From: Malus domestica
Taxonomy: Eukaryota; Streptophyta; Magnoliopsida; Rosales; Rosaceae
Direction: 5' to 3'
Length of the DNA stretch: 64,000 nucleotides
NCBI RefSeq assembly: GCF_042453785.1
Contig: NC_091667.1
Span: forward strand, 20,263,501-20,327,500
Notes under the pieces: model-generated
Told to the model about the DNA's origin: nothing
Database searches by the model: none
Seen by the model: only the letters and a program-made list of their open reading frames with translations
In this document: positions 1 to 11,203 of the stretch, piece after piece
Layout: each line of letters opens with the position of its first letter
Position numbering within the stretch: the stretch's first letter is position 1
Translations under genes and position numbers: made by a program

Positions 1-11
1 AGTAAAAATAA

Positions 12-1735
12 GTCATCCATAAGCTTATAATGAGTATAAATTCGATACAAAGCTTCAGAGAGTTGTAAGTTTCTCTTTTTCTTTATTTTTCGATTCAAGA
101 AAGTTGAACTAACTTTTCTAAATGCAGGAATATCTTTATGAAGGAACTCGCTTTGTGGCAAAAGTTGCGCCACCCTAATATCGTGCAATTCCTTGGTGTT
201 TTGAAGCACCCTGACCGCTTGATCTTCCTTACCGAGTATCTTTGCAATGTTAGTAATTCAATCTTTTAACTTCTTTCCTTTGAAATTCATGTTCATGTTT
301 CTTACACCAATGTGAATGCACCAGGGAAGTTTGCATGATATATTGAAGAGAAAAGGAAGACTTGATCTACAAACTGTAGTTTCTTTTGCTCTAGATATCG
401 CCAGGTCCGCATTTATATACTACTGATATGTGCTTCTGTAATATAATTTTCCATCTCATACTGTGATTCACCGGTGTTGATGTAATATAAGTGATTGTGG
501 AAGCCTGTTGAGTATATAATGCGTACTTACACTGAGTAACTTTGCATCACAGAGGCATGAATTATCTCCATCAGCATAAACCGCGCCCTATAATTCATCG
601 GGATTTGACACCAAGGTACAGCTCGAAAAAATTGTAAATGCATTTTTGTCAAAATACACGACTTTCAGCTTAGCACAGCTCTACGGATTTTGTTCTGCTA
701 ATTCTTCTTCTTTGTTCTATAGAAATGTTTTACAAGATGAAGCCGGGCGCCTCAAGGTCACGGATTTTGGCTTAAGTAAAATTGCACAGGAAAATGATGT
801 ATCGGGTTATAAAATGACTGGAAGAACAGGTTCATGTAAGACACGTCTTTTTGCTCAAAATCAAGTATCCCTAGATATTTTGGTACTTGTTCTGATCTGC
901 TCTAATCATATTTGCTAGATCGTTATATGGCACCTGAGGTTTATCGTCGAGAATCATATGGAACAAGTATTGATATCTTCTCGTTCGCTCTCATAGTACA
1001 TGAGGTGAGCTTATAAACTTGTGTCTCAAGTAAGCCTTTCTAACAAACACGAACGTTATTTCTGGTATATCGAGGTTGCCCTTTCAGAATGTCATACACA
1101 GTTATGTTTTTTTTGTTATAGATGTTTCTCGGAGGACCACCTAATCTGGCAGAGGATCCAGAAAAAATTGCAGACAAGCGCGCATATGAGGATTCTCGAC
1201 CACCTCTCTACTCTTATTTGTACCCCGAACCAATCAGGACGTGAGTGTTCTTGGACTAGTTGAATATTTCGCCATAGCAGATTCTTTAACAACCATTAGA
1301 ATAAAATTTACAGATATAAACTTGTTTAGTTTCTGGTGCTGAGAAAATGCAGTTAAAAAGTATGTCTGCATGTACAAATTGTTCGCTTAAGAACTCATTG
1401 CTCTCGAATTTGTTTCCAAACTTGCATCTAAAACTAAACTCATTCCACCAATGCAAGCAAGATTTAGCAACTAAACCTAGTAAGTTTAGGGCTCTTTCGG
1501 TATTGTCGTGCTTTTAAAAAAAAAAAAAATTGCTTCTGCTATTGTGTGAGGATAATCAACTATGAAATTAAGCGTTTTAATTGTATAATGAAGGCTTCTG
1601 AAAGAATGCTGGCACCAGAATCCAGATTGCCGGCCGACGTTTGAAGAGATTATTGTGAAGCTGGAGGAGATTCAGGATAAGTTAAAGAACAAGAGGAAAA
1701 TGGGTACGTGTAGCGGTGTTTGTGTCATTTCCTAA
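12..1735 (+). CDS. Raf/ILK-like Ser/Thr protein kinase, 3' exons (partial)
   Basis: This is the C-terminal part of a protein kinase whose 5' exons lie left of the window. Exons read from splice sites are about 12/23-64, 128-248, 325-404, 553-615, 723-835, 919-1004, 1122-1240 and 1594-1703, all joining in frame with GT..AG introns. Catalytic landmarks are present: HRDL (HRD at 596-604), DFG (763-771), APE (930-938), the segment GSYRYMAPE and a C-lobe ending CWHQNPDCRPTFEEII. The activating-lysine exon is outside. The pattern (LRHPNIVQFLG, FALDIARGMNYLH) is that of plant ILK/VIK-type kinases of the Raf-like MAPKKK group, which often carry ankyrin repeats upstream; that part cannot be seen here. 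Reading on through the donor at 1704 gives a stop at 1733-1735; a further exon near 2211 is possible. The exact subfamily is inference. Confidence 0.85.
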
Positions 1736-1975
1736 AGGATCTATGGAAGTCTTATACATGTCAAGAAAGCTCATCCTTCTTTTTTGTGTGTGTATGTATA
1801 TGCATGTGGTATTTTCTGTATAAACTTGTTTACGAGATTAGTAGCTACCTTTTTTAATGTTTTGGTTAATATTGGTTGGAACCAGGTTTTCTGTATAAAC
1901 TTACCTTTCCAAACTCTTTCAAATAGTACCGAACATTATATTATATATTTTCTGTTTGAAGGTAATCAACGATTC

Positions 1976-2049
1976 GTCTGGGTGGTGTAGTCGGTTATCA
2001 CGCTAGTCTCACACACTAGAGGTCCCCGGTTCGAACCCGGGCTCAGACA
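1976..2049 (+). tRNA. tRNA-Val (anticodon CAC)
   Basis: A complete cloverleaf can be folded. The acceptor stem GTCTGGG pairs with CTCAGAC (one G-T pair). The anticodon stem CTAGT/ACTAG closes the loop CTCACAC, giving anticodon CAC, which reads Val GTG. The T arm is CCCGG-TTCGAAC-CCGGG and the discriminator base is A at 2049. No intron and no encoded CCA, as expected for a nuclear plant tRNA. A T-rich stretch follows (2050-2075), suitable as a Pol III terminator. It lies just past the last visible kinase exon on the same strand. Confidence 0.96.
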
Positions 2050-2360
2050 TTTATATTATTTATTTATTTTTTGTTTATTGGAAAGTTTTAAGATGAATTG
2101 AAATTCATAGGCTTCTATTGTACGAAATGGACGAAAGTAACCCTCAGTCTAACAAAATAATTGATAAAGCTGGCAGTTGAGAGACGTCGACACAAATTGA
2201 AAATTTACAGGTGCTCAGAACCAAATTGAAAGTTTAGAGGACAAAATGAAATAGGCCTGTATGTCTTCTTCATGTGATGTGATCTATCAAAACTTGCAAC
2301 GAGGTTAAAGAACTTATTTCTTTCCTTCATCATTTATAGTGGATTGGGAGGCCAACTATC

Positions 2361-2455
2361 TACATACAACAACAACAACAAAACATAATCTCACTAAGTG
2401 TGGTCGGCTATATGAATCCTAGAACGCCATTGCACTCGGTTTTGTGTCATGTTTT
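2361..2455 (-). repeat. RTE-type LINE 3'-tail fragment (probable)
   Basis: Starting with a run of ACAAC units, then a stretch containing GTGTGGTCGGCTATATGAAT, this matches from memory the reverse complement of a very common dispersed plant sequence that I associate with the 3' end of RTE-type LINEs. Only about 95 bases are recognisable and no coding part is attached. The rest of 2050-2731 is AT-rich 3' flank, including a short TA run near 2490, with no other gene seen. Confidence 0.35.
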
Positions 2456-2731
2456 AAAAAAAGAAGAAGAGCTAAAGTATGACATGATGATATATATATA
2501 TATACACATATGAAACATAATCTTGTGCTGGAACAGACATGACAAAACTAATAAGGTTCCTTGGTTCTCATAATTTCTATATTTACAAATTTCTACCTCA
2601 AGGCTCAATCACCGTATAGATGATGTACAGTGCAAGAAAGTCGTAGGTCTGCAGACTCGCGGAGTTATGTTTCGGTGCCTGTATAACGTTTGTGAAGATA
2701 ATTGCAGCTGACTTTCTGATCCATCTAAGAC

Positions 2732-5169
2732 TTAAGGCCTAGGCTGCCCATTTTGAAACTGCTGCTCAGACTGGATCCTTCCTTTTGCAGCAAGCCGTGC
2801 GCGGATTAATTTTTCGCTTGCAAGGGCCTCCTGTACGTTGTTTCGAACTGAGTTGCAAAGGTCGTCAAGGGCAAGCATGGGAAATGGCTCCTCAATCAGA
2901 ACACCCACCTGCAGAATTTGGAAAATGAACACGAGTGGCATTAGTATTCCATTTCAGGTGGAAATGCTGTCGGAAGTTTAGGGTAGTATACCCATACAAG
3001 TGATCAGGCAGAGGCAACTCATATCACAGTAGCAGATACGATTCTTTCGAATATTCTGCCATCAGCATTCAAGAATCCAGTTCATTAACCTTTTTGGAGA
3101 ATGAAACAGTACAAGACTAGATATTACTTTTAGAATTCCACAATTTGCTTCAAACAATTCTCGTCATCCTAGACATGTATTACAGCAGTAAAAGCTGGTG
3201 TTCCAGAATGAAACATATATGAAGTAACGATTGATAGTTTCAGAGTGAAAGTGCGATCCCGGATGTGCCTTTCTATTGGTCTAATACAAGATTAAAAGAC
3301 TAAGGTCACAGGAAATCTGTTTGAGACCTCAGTTACAGTCTCATCAAAACCATTGTCGGACACCATTGGTCCCATTCTGTTTACACGAAGAATGACTTTT
3401 CTAATCATATTAAAGGAAGAAATATGAACTATGCAGCACTGAAAAGGGAACATAACATAGCAGGGAGAGAAAGGAACACACTTGTTCGATGCAGAACAGT
3501 GAAGCTGCACTGATGAAAGTAGCGGGAACCACAATCCAGTGGCAATCATCCCATAGGATAATAGGTAGAGTGAGATGCCAGAGGACTAGAAACCTTGAGG
3601 TCAAGCGCGTATAAGACAGAGGGATGGGAGTACCGATTAGCTGTTCACATATGCCAATTCCTTCATGGAAACAAGAGATCTTTGATTGCTGCATAATGAT
3701 AAGGTAAGATACTGATTAAGTTTCTTCATCGGTAATAATATTGATTTACACCTGCCAATTGTTTACTGTAAATTTATTCAAGAAACTATGTCACTAGTAA
3801 TTTTGATTGAACTTATGCACCAGAAGGATCATGAGAAAAAAAAAAAAAAAACATATCAAGTAAAATAGTAATCTGAGACTGCCTTATTAATAAAGGGAAG
3901 GGATTACCAACATAATTCTCCTCGATTCCTCCAACTTGAGCAATTGGAGGCTCCAGGAGATGAACTGAATAATGCAGCCGGGTCGATGTTTTGAGTTCAA
4001 AACTACTAGCAGATCATCAACTTCAAGCAAATTTTGGAGGTCTCGTCCAATATCTGAGCCATAAATGACATGACACTGCACTTAAAAGTTAACCTCTATC
4101 AAATAATTGCAGTACCAATATCAATCTGATCAAAGAACAGCTTCAAAGAAAGAACAAGAAACAGAATCATGTTTTTTCTTCAGCTTGGAAAAATCAACGA
4201 AACAAAAGGTTAGGCTCTAGCTCGTGTTATAGTTAACCGTGCATTTCTTTACCGATTGCACATTCACATTGGGATTACTTTTCAATGATCAATTTCGTGT
4301 GCTTTCATCTTTTTCTCAGTAATTTGCAGCCTATTAAAAGTATAATACAACCAAATAGAATAGAATAAGGCATGCAAAGTTTCTAACAAGACTACATTTC
4401 AAATCCGAAAGCCACAAACCTTCAGCGCAACAGGGAAGGCCACAATATACTGCAAAAGTGCCTTCTTGAGCTGTGCATCACCCGAAGTCTCAACACTAGA
4501 AATGATCTGCCTCGCGAAATCATTAGCCCCTGCAATCACCTCAGTCCATGCCTTCCTCCCTTCTTCAAACCTCGAATACGAAGCCTCTGTCCTGAACACC
4601 AGCAACAGCGCCAATGCCGGCGCTGTGAGCTGGTATGGCAAAGATGAGGACCTCAACAACGGGAAAATTCCCGGAAGCAAGTCCAACGCAACTGCTGTAT
4701 TATAGCTAGCAATCACCACAGCTACCAAAGTAAAAGCAATCACCGGCGGTATCAAAGACAAGATGACTCTTGACGAAAGGCTTGAGAACAAGTGCCGGAG
4801 ATGGCGGTAGGAGCTTCTGTGATGCATCCATTTCTCATGGTCATAAAGTATTCTGTGCTGTCTCATTCCACGCTCTTGCGTGCGGTCTGCCCAGTCGGGT
4901 ATGATTCGCAGTATTGAGATCAGGGTTTGGACCGGAGAGGAAGATGATGGCGGTGAAGGGTTTGGGGTTGGGGATTGTGAGCAGAGGAGCTTGAACTTGA
5001 GGGTTTTTGGTCCGGAGGGAAGGTTTGGAAATTGTAATGTGGGAAAGTGTTGGGGGTGGACAAGTTGGAAGAGAGTGAGATTTTGGGGGAGAGTTTGATG
5101 GGGTTTCTGGATTGTGTCAGCATTTGGAGGAGCTAGGGTTTGGAGGGAGAGGGAAGAAGGAAGGAGCAT
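2732..5169 (-). CDS. Bestrophin-like thylakoid voltage-dependent chloride channel (VCCN family)
   Basis: Four coding exons on the minus strand: 5169-4420, 4075-3908, 3688-3482 and 2908-2732, all phase 0 with GT..AG introns, giving 433 residues. Residues 1 to about 65 are rich in Ser, Pro and Thr, fitting a chloroplast transit peptide. Residues 134-157 and 171-193 form hydrophobic segments. The family signature FRTEASYSRFEEGRKAW sits at 192-208, and VLIEEPFPMLALDDL occurs in the last exon. Plant members of this UPF0187/bestrophin family, such as VCCN1, are thylakoid chloride channels that adjust proton motive force and photoprotection; length and layout agree. The ATG at 5169-5167 is the first in the open frame. 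Nothing looks broken. The family call is strong; which paralogue this is remains inference. Confidence 0.93.
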
Positions 5170-5229
5170 GTTAGGGTTTCACAGAGGGAGGGAGTTTTAG
5201 TTGGAGAGGGAGGGAGGGAGTGGATGAGT

Positions 5230-5864
5230 TAGTTAAATAACGGTTATGTGTGAAGGAGGTTTTTACACATTTTCAAATTTTAGTTGGACTAAAAATTTGA
5301 TGCTTTTAGTTAGGAAGGGGGGATGCTGGTGGGACTCAAGAAGGGTGACAGGCTAATCTGCACCGTCCATCAAATTGCGACAGCAATTAGCTTATTAAAA
5401 ATTTTGAAAATATGTTTGGTAAAATTAAAAAAAAAAGTGCTTATTTAAAAAACTACTATCAATGACAACAAAAAAGTATAGAAAAACAGAAACAAGGTTT
5501 ACCATGCTTCTAACAAAATTGTTTTATTTTTTCAAAGCATAGTGAACATGCCCCATCTAATGAAAATTTCAAATGACGAGTATAGCCCCGCATATTTTAC
5601 AAAATAGCAACATTTGCTCCTGCATTATTCTCTTTGGCAATTATTATATCACATTAAATATCATATCTTTTTTAGTCACTTAACATATTCACTTGAATTT
5701 TATATAAAAGTTTACCACACATTTATACTGTTTTTTTTGTTTGTTAAAAACACTTTCACAAAAAATGTTCATCAAACATTCTACAACTTTGTTTTACAGA
5801 TATTTATTATTATAGCACAGCATAATAGTTCTTTTAAAAAATGCAGCAATACCAAACTAGCTCT
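5230..5864. repeat. AT-rich intergenic DNA with a diverged Tourist-like element
   Basis: From about 5390 to 5864 the sequence resembles a decayed relative of the element at 10823-11194. The two share TTTGGTAAA-like text at the left, runs such as ACAAAAAATGTT in the middle and AATACCAAACTAGCTCTTAA at the right end. No target duplication could be fixed. No coding region is supported; the open frame here is low-complexity translation of an AT-rich stretch. Confidence 0.4.
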
Positions 5865-5879
5865 TAAGAGGCTAAAATC

Positions 5880-6512
5880 CGTCACTAAAAACCGGCACGT
5901 AATGGGAGGGTGCCCAAGAACTCTTCCATCACTCCAAGATATCATATTGTTCCGAGGTGAGACAAATTGAGTCCTAACATTCCGGACCAGGATCCTCTCC
6001 TGAGCAGATGGAGAGGATCCTCCTGACCAGACTCATCGGGCCGTTCATTTTTTATCCAACGGCTAGTAACAGGGGGTCCGTCTAAAAATTATAATAATTA
6101 TAGTTGTTGGATAAAAAATGAACGGCCCGATAGGCCTGGTTAGGAGGATCCTCTCCATCTGCTCAGGAGAGGATCCTGATCCTAACATTCCACTCGCTTT
6201 TGTACCCCCAACGCCCTCGATCCCTAAATATCCATTTGAAAAAAGAGATGAATAGATAGGGCGGAGCCAGCTGAAGGAAGGAGCTAAGATTCGCTACACC
6301 ACTTTATTGGCGCTTTCCCTAAGGTAGCCCTTTTGCCCCTTCCTGCGGAGTTTGAGGCCAATTGCACAGTGAAACCTGGCTCTGATACCAATTCTTAGGA
6401 GTGTGGGTAAAATTTGCACCTAAAACCAGCTCGTAAGGAAATGGTGCTAAGAGCTCTTAACCACTCCACGATAATCTATTTCTCCGATGTTGGACAATTG
6501 GGTCCTTCAACC
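5880..6512 (-). mobile_element. Fossil small LTR retroelement (TRIM/copia-like) on the minus strand
   Basis: At 6377-6390 the plus strand reads TGGCTCTGATACCA, the reverse complement of the usual initiator-Met primer binding site of plant copia-type and TRIM elements. To its right, about 6393-6512, is an LTR-like block that recurs in diverged form to the left (about 5890-6200): both contain an agAactCtt, CACTCCA, (C/G)TCC-(A/T)AaC series in the same order. A miniature DNA element (5984-6182) has been inserted in the left copy. No coding capacity is visible. It is an old, broken copy; exact ends are not resolved. Confidence 0.45.
5984..6182. mobile_element. Mutator-type MITE with 77-bp terminal inverted repeats
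   Basis: The left arm, starting GGACCAGGATCCTCTCCTGA, is nearly identical to the reverse complement of the right arm, starting GGATCAGGATCCTCTCCTGA, for about 77 bp; only a short centre is unpaired. The 9-bp direct repeat TAACATTCC flanks it (5975-5983 and 6183-6191). Long inverted repeats plus a 9-bp duplication are typical of non-autonomous MULEs. It sits inside the LTR-like block of the small fossil retroelement. Confidence 0.85.
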
Positions 6513-6742
6513 CGGGATTGTACGATTTATAACACGTAATATAGTGAACATCATAATCATATCCGCACTGAGTTGGGTTCTATATCAGCAGCAGGGAGAA
6601 TGTCATACATAAAACCAAACATGAAACTATCTTTCTGCAAAAGGTACACAAGGTCCAAATATCACCCCATAGAAACTTAACAGAACTGTAACATCATTCT
6701 CAGACCGACGATCTTTCTATACAGAGTCAACTGCCCATTAAA

Positions 6743-7833
6743 CTAAGGACGGTCCTTTGCATCAGTAGCGCCCAGCTTCTCGATTTTGCTTTCCTGAGGT
6801 GGACTCTTTGATCTGAAAAGGAAGTCCTTAACAGAACCTTCTGCAGACTGTATAGCTTTCTTAATCTGCCATCACAAATTGGTGCAATTAGACCTCAAAA
6901 CAGTTATTATACAGCCAATGACAATCACTAATTACTAATGACGGAATGACAAGGCTTTTAAGCAATTCATAAGTCTAGCAGGCATGGTATTTTAGAGGTT
7001 GGGTAACAGTTCCATGCGCAAATGCCTTCATTGATGTGCAAGACATAGTAAAGTTTGTATGCCTATAAAAAACAGTTTGGCAACCCCGAAAGCTTACGGG
7101 TTACTGACGGTCTTTATCAAATATTATGGCTGTTACTTTTAACTTTAACCTCTTTTTGATCTCCCTGCCACCCCCAATCGTTCCTAACTGACTAAAAATG
7201 CTCCTCCGTACATTCAAGGAAGAAAAAAGAAAGTGCTCGATAATCTACACGGCTTAGGAGTCCAATACCATTCCTAAATCACATTTTCTACAGCTTTTTA
7301 CAATACCATTTTCGTCTTAAACAATCAAATCTCAATGACAGAAAAATCGCTCTGAGTATCTTGAGCAATCAAATACTAAAAATTTTGCAATTAAAGAGTG
7401 GTAACTATACAAGCAGAAAACTACCCAAAATCTCACTCACATTATCATTTTGCTAAAAAGATACGAACAAAATCGACGCAGAGCCAAAAAACAAAAAACC
7501 CAATTAGTCCAATTCCATAACCCACAATTCATTCTACAACAAGCAACTGTAAATCGAACCCGAAATCGAAAGACCCCCATATTTGTGAACTAAAATTACA
7601 CATCTGAGAAGTTAAATCGCAACCCAAAGACTAATTATTCCTTTTCTCCCTACCCTTTTCGCAACAATATCAAAGTTTGATTACAGAAGATGAAATTGCG
7701 GGAAGAAAAAGGAACTTACAGGGTCGAGAGCGTTGGGCTCGGAGCCGTAATCAGCAGTCAAGAGGAAATAGGCAGCAGTGACAGTGGCCACCATGGTCGT
7801 CCTCCTCACCAGCCTTTCGGTTTTTGAGTTCAT
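6743..7833 (-). CDS. Conserved plant small protein, 78 residues, function unknown
   Basis: Two exons on the minus strand, 7833-7720 and 6865-6743, join in phase 0 across an 854-bp intron with a GTAAG donor and a CAG acceptor. The product starts MNSKTERLVRRTTMVATVTA, has a moderately hydrophobic stretch (about residues 13-25, TTMVATVTAAYFL), then an acidic turn DYGSEPNALDP, then a charged C-terminus with several Lys-Lys and Glu residues ending AKDRP. Each exon is too short to show as a long ORF. The clean splice sites, balanced codon use and in-frame junction support a real gene. A single N-terminal membrane anchor or an organelle signal is possible. I do not recognise a characterised family. 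Confidence 0.75.
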
Positions 7834-8036
7834 ATCCTTTTGCCTTCGCTTTCTCTCGGATTCTCTGGAAAGATTGGTTTAAAGATGGAGGCTTTTGAGA
7901 GTTGGTTTTAGAGAAAGTGAGGATTTTTCATTTTTGAGAAGGGAAGAAAGTAGAAGGAATTGGAAGCAAAATGGGGTTTTTTTTTATTTTATTTCTTTTT
8001 ATTTATTTTTTTCTTAATTTCCTTTATATACATCTA

Positions 8037-8910
8037 GGGCGTGTTTGTTTGCCCTCCTTAGCCCTCACTGGATTGGACTAGACTAACATCTAGTCCAATT
8101 CTGTGTTTGTTAGCAGCAGGGATTAGCATTAGTGGGACTAGGAGGGACTCGCGTTCACTAAAGTCTTCGCTAAAGGGTCTTAGCGAGGCCCTCCAAAAAC
8201 AGCCGGACTGCTAAGACCAGTTTCGTTCGGCCCTCTAATCGTCTCCGAGCTTCGTCGATCTTGCCCTTTCTGCTTTCAGACCTATGGATCTCATCCTTCA
8301 CACATCAACAGAAACAGCAGTAGAAGATCGATGATTACGTCATCAAATCGATCTCGCCCTTCTGTGGAGGCGATGCTGCAGATTGATGGGTTGTTTCAGA
8401 GGAATCGATCGACGGCGGGGACTCAGACTCAGGCGACGCTGAGGATTGATGGGTTGTTTTAGATGAATCGGTCTCGCACTACAGCTGCAAGACGGCGATC
8501 TCGCACTGCAAAATCAGGACAGTGATAAAAAAAATCCCTTGAAAATTTTGCGTCTTGCAGTAAAAATAGTTTTGAAGGATATGAAATTTTGCAGAAAAAA
8601 AGATGGAGAAACGAAGAGAATGTGACAGGGTCAAAGAGGGAGAAATGCAGACAAGTTTCTAGGGAGAGGGAGAGTACTTAAGAAAATGAAAAATGTTGCA
8701 TAATAATAAAATATTAATAAGTATGTATTAAAATATGAATAAATATGTATTAAATAATGTAATATTAAAGTTTGATATTATTTTGATTTTTAGTCCGGCG
8801 TTGAACCAAACGCTTCACTAATTCAGTCCAGTTTAGTCTAGTCTAAGCCAGTCCAGCTTAGTCCTTGCAGCTAATCCAGTCCGAGATAGTCTGGTGCAAC
8901 AAACGCACCC
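8037..8910. mobile_element. PIF/Harbinger-like non-autonomous element, 874 bp
   Basis: The ends are inverted: left GGGCGTGTTTGTT, right reverse-complemented GGGTGCGTTTGTT. The 3-bp repeat CTA flanks it (8034-8036 and 8911-8913). Subterminal regions carry many short copies of TAGTCCA/TGGACTA-type motifs in both orientations. No transposase reading frame is visible. End sequence and 3-bp duplication suggest a PIF/Harbinger (Tourist-like) derivative. It lies about 200 bp upstream of the start codon of the 78-residue gene, so it may sit within or near its promoter. Confidence 0.7.
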
Positions 8911-8927
8911 CTATATATTAAACATAG

Positions 8928-9829
8928 AACAATATTTGGCTACTCAAAATATAAGTAGGAGTTCATACTCAAAAGTAAGGTCTAAAATATCGATATTATC
9001 CCGATATTTTTATCAAAATTTCCTTATTTTTGGACTACCGATATTTCTGATATCATCGATATTTTAAACATTGATAGGAACTCTATGTGGTACTAAGTCA
9101 CTTATGTATCTTACCATACAATGTATAAAATGTAAAATATTGTACTAATTCATTATATATAAATGATTATGGTGTGTTTAAATTTCTTTCATTAATTACT
9201 ACATATTTTCTACACTCACAATGTTTGTCAGCTCGCTATATAATCAACTTAAATCAGTTAAATCCATTATGCAATGCATTTCCTTCCAATTTTTTGTGAT
9301 AAACTAATAAATAATTGACTAAATAAATATCCTGCAAAGTTTCAATAAAACTTTCCAAGTTTTTCTTACAATTTCCGTGTTTTTTATTCAATTTTTATTG
9401 ATATCGATAATATCCCGATATTTTCATTGAAATTTTCGTGTTTTTGGACTACCGATATTTCCAATATCATCGATATTTTAGACCTTGCTCAAAAGTGTTC
9501 GTTGTCGATTCCTAGAACTTTGTGTATATGATCAGAACTGTTCATATTATAAATCACTACATAAAAATTATCTTTGTAAAAAAAAATCAAGTAAAACTAA
9601 GATCGTTTAGTTATTGAACTGTATAAAACAGATGAACAGAATTGATAAGAGCATTACAAACAGTCCATGGATTTGCTACAATAGATGAACTAAACGACCT
9701 TAGTTTTAATTCATTTTTTTGTAGAAATGATATTTACAAAGTGATTCATAATATAAACGATTCTAATCATAAGTACAAAGCTCTGTGATTCGAATACGAA
9801 GAGTTTTGAGTAAGAGTTCCTGCTCTTAT
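8928..9829. mobile_element. Foldback MITE copy 1, split by a MULE-type insertion
   Basis: The left end AACAATATTTGGCTACTCAA and the following block starting TAAGTAGGAG are repeated at 9831-10230 and, inverted, at the right side of each copy. The body is an inverted repeat: a block with CATATGATC... TCAGAACTGTTCAT on the left arm reappears reverse-complemented at about 9700-9800. A separate 511-bp element occupies 8977-9487. The right terminus is not cleanly present, so this copy is probably truncated against copy 2. Confidence 0.55.
8977..9487. mobile_element. MULE-type MITE with ATCGATATT-rich ends, 511 bp
   Basis: The left end AAGGTCTAAAATATCGAT is mirrored at the right (ATCGATATTTTAGACCTT, then G). 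The 9-bp repeat CTCAAAAGT flanks it (8968-8976 and 9488-9496). Inside, the phrase GGACTACCGATATTTC occurs twice with nearby CCGATATTTT. A relative in the opposite orientation lies at about 11938-12712. It is inserted in foldback MITE copy 1. Confidence 0.8.
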
Positions 9830-9830
9830 G

Positions 9831-10230
9831 AACAATGTTTGGCTACTTAAAAATAAGTAGGAACTCCTACTCAAAACTCTTAGTGCTTAATCACAGAGCT
9901 TTGTGCTTATCATCAGAACTGTTCATACTATGAATCACAATGTAAAGATCATCTCTGCAAAAAATAAATTAAAACTAAGGTCGTTTAGTCAATCTATTGT
10001 AGCAAATACATAGACGGTTCGTAAAACCAATGGCGTTCATTTGTTTTTAAACAGTTTGATGACTAAATGATTTTAGTTTTAATTGATTTTTTGTAAAAAC
10101 GATCTTTATAGGACGATTTATACTATGTACGTTCTGATTACAAACATGAAATTCTATAAATTGACAACGAACAATTTTAAGAAATTTTGAATAGGAGTTT
10201 CTACTCATATTTGAGTAACCAAATATTGTT
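9831..10230. mobile_element. Foldback MITE copy 2, 400 bp
   Basis: Left end AACAATGTTTGGCTACTTAA and right end, reverse-complemented, AACAATATTTGGTTACTCAA form a terminal inverted repeat of about 46 bp, and pairing continues through most of the element. It is head-to-tail with copy 1. A target duplication could not be read with confidence. ORFs here on both strands are inverted images of non-coding DNA. Confidence 0.65.
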
Positions 10231-10399
10231 TTATATGTATAACGAAAGTCCAATATTTATGAAACAAAACATAAAATCTTGTCAGAAATTTCAATCAAAG
10301 AAAAAGGACTTTCTTTCACTAAAATATTACGTAGTTTTACTACAAAAATCAATAATTGTATCAAGTGCCTCCTCAAACCAGGAAAAGGATCCTGCCTGC

Positions 10400-10592
10400 G
10401 AGGATCCTTTTCCTAGGGATCCTAGTGATCTTGCAATCGTGTCCATTCATCATACATCGTACAGTAAGAAATCATTTAAAATTTAAAATATAAATATAAA
10501 TATAAATAGTACCTAACGAAAATTAACTGCACGATGTATGATGAACAGACACAATTGCAGGATCCCTAGAAAAAGGATCTAGCAATGATCAT
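10400..10592. mobile_element. Foldback MITE related to the 5984 element
   Basis: The left arm contains CCTAGGGATCCTAGTGATC and CATCATACATCGTACAGT; the right arm carries their reverse complement (CACGATGTATGATGAACAG, GGATCCCTAGAAAAAGGATC) with a few mismatches. The arms, each about 65 bp, enclose an AT-rich centre of TAAATA repeats. GATCC-rich ends recall the MULE-type MITE at 5984-6182. No flanking duplication was resolved. Confidence 0.6.
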
Positions 10593-10822
10593 TTTTCCTA
10601 TTAGATTTTGTGCTAAAAAATATTAGTCAAGGATTTAAAGAAAATCCCCCTTTCTGGGTTGCCTTACTTTGATCCTTAATGTATTTTCATTCCAAGTTAT
10701 TAGTTCTCAAATTTTTTAAAATGTGTTTAATAAGGACAAAATGACGAGAGTACACTATGCTCAGCACAGTCACGATTAAAAGTTGTTAAGTGTGTTTAAA
10801 AGTGATATACTTGGACCACTTA

Positions 10823-11194
10823 GGGGTGGTTTGGGAGTGAGGTACTTAAAAAAAAAGCATCCATGAAAAAAAGCTGTGAGGATTTTAGGTGTTTGGTAAA
10901 CAAAAAAAAGGGCTTATTTTGGAAGCTGCTGTGAGAATAATCTAAAATCAAAGGAAAAAGCTGAAGCTGCTATTTGCAGCTTTGGAAAACTGGCTTTTTT
11001 TCAAAGCACACAGAGCTACAATACTCCTTTAATGAAAAGACCCACTATCAGACTGTTTTTTTTTTCAAAAGCACTTTTACAAAAAAGTTTACCAAACACT
11101 CTGCTGATTTATTTCACAGCCGCTTATTCTCACAGCACAGCCGCTTATTCTCACAGCAGCTTTTTTTCAAAGCACATCAATACCAAACCAGCCC
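10823..11194. mobile_element. Tourist-like MITE (PIF/Harbinger), 372 bp
   Basis: Ends are GGGGTGGTTTGG and, reverse-complemented, GGGCTGGTTTGG; the target TTA is duplicated (10820-10822 and 11195-11197). Both features are typical of Tourist-type MITEs. The interior has mirrored AAGCTGCTGTGAGAATAA / TTATTCTCACAGCAGCTT blocks. The two overlapping ORFs here are translations of this element and are not genes. Confidence 0.85.
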
Positions 11195-11203
11195 TTAATA
11201 TTA

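Noticed and set aside
2211-2256. Final kinase exon starting at 2211
   Set aside because: In frame, but the sequence is repeat-like and the match is not stronger than chance; kept only as a possibility.
4466-5098. Plus-strand ORFs opposite the channel gene
   Set aside because: Shadow frames of a well-supported exon on the minus strand.
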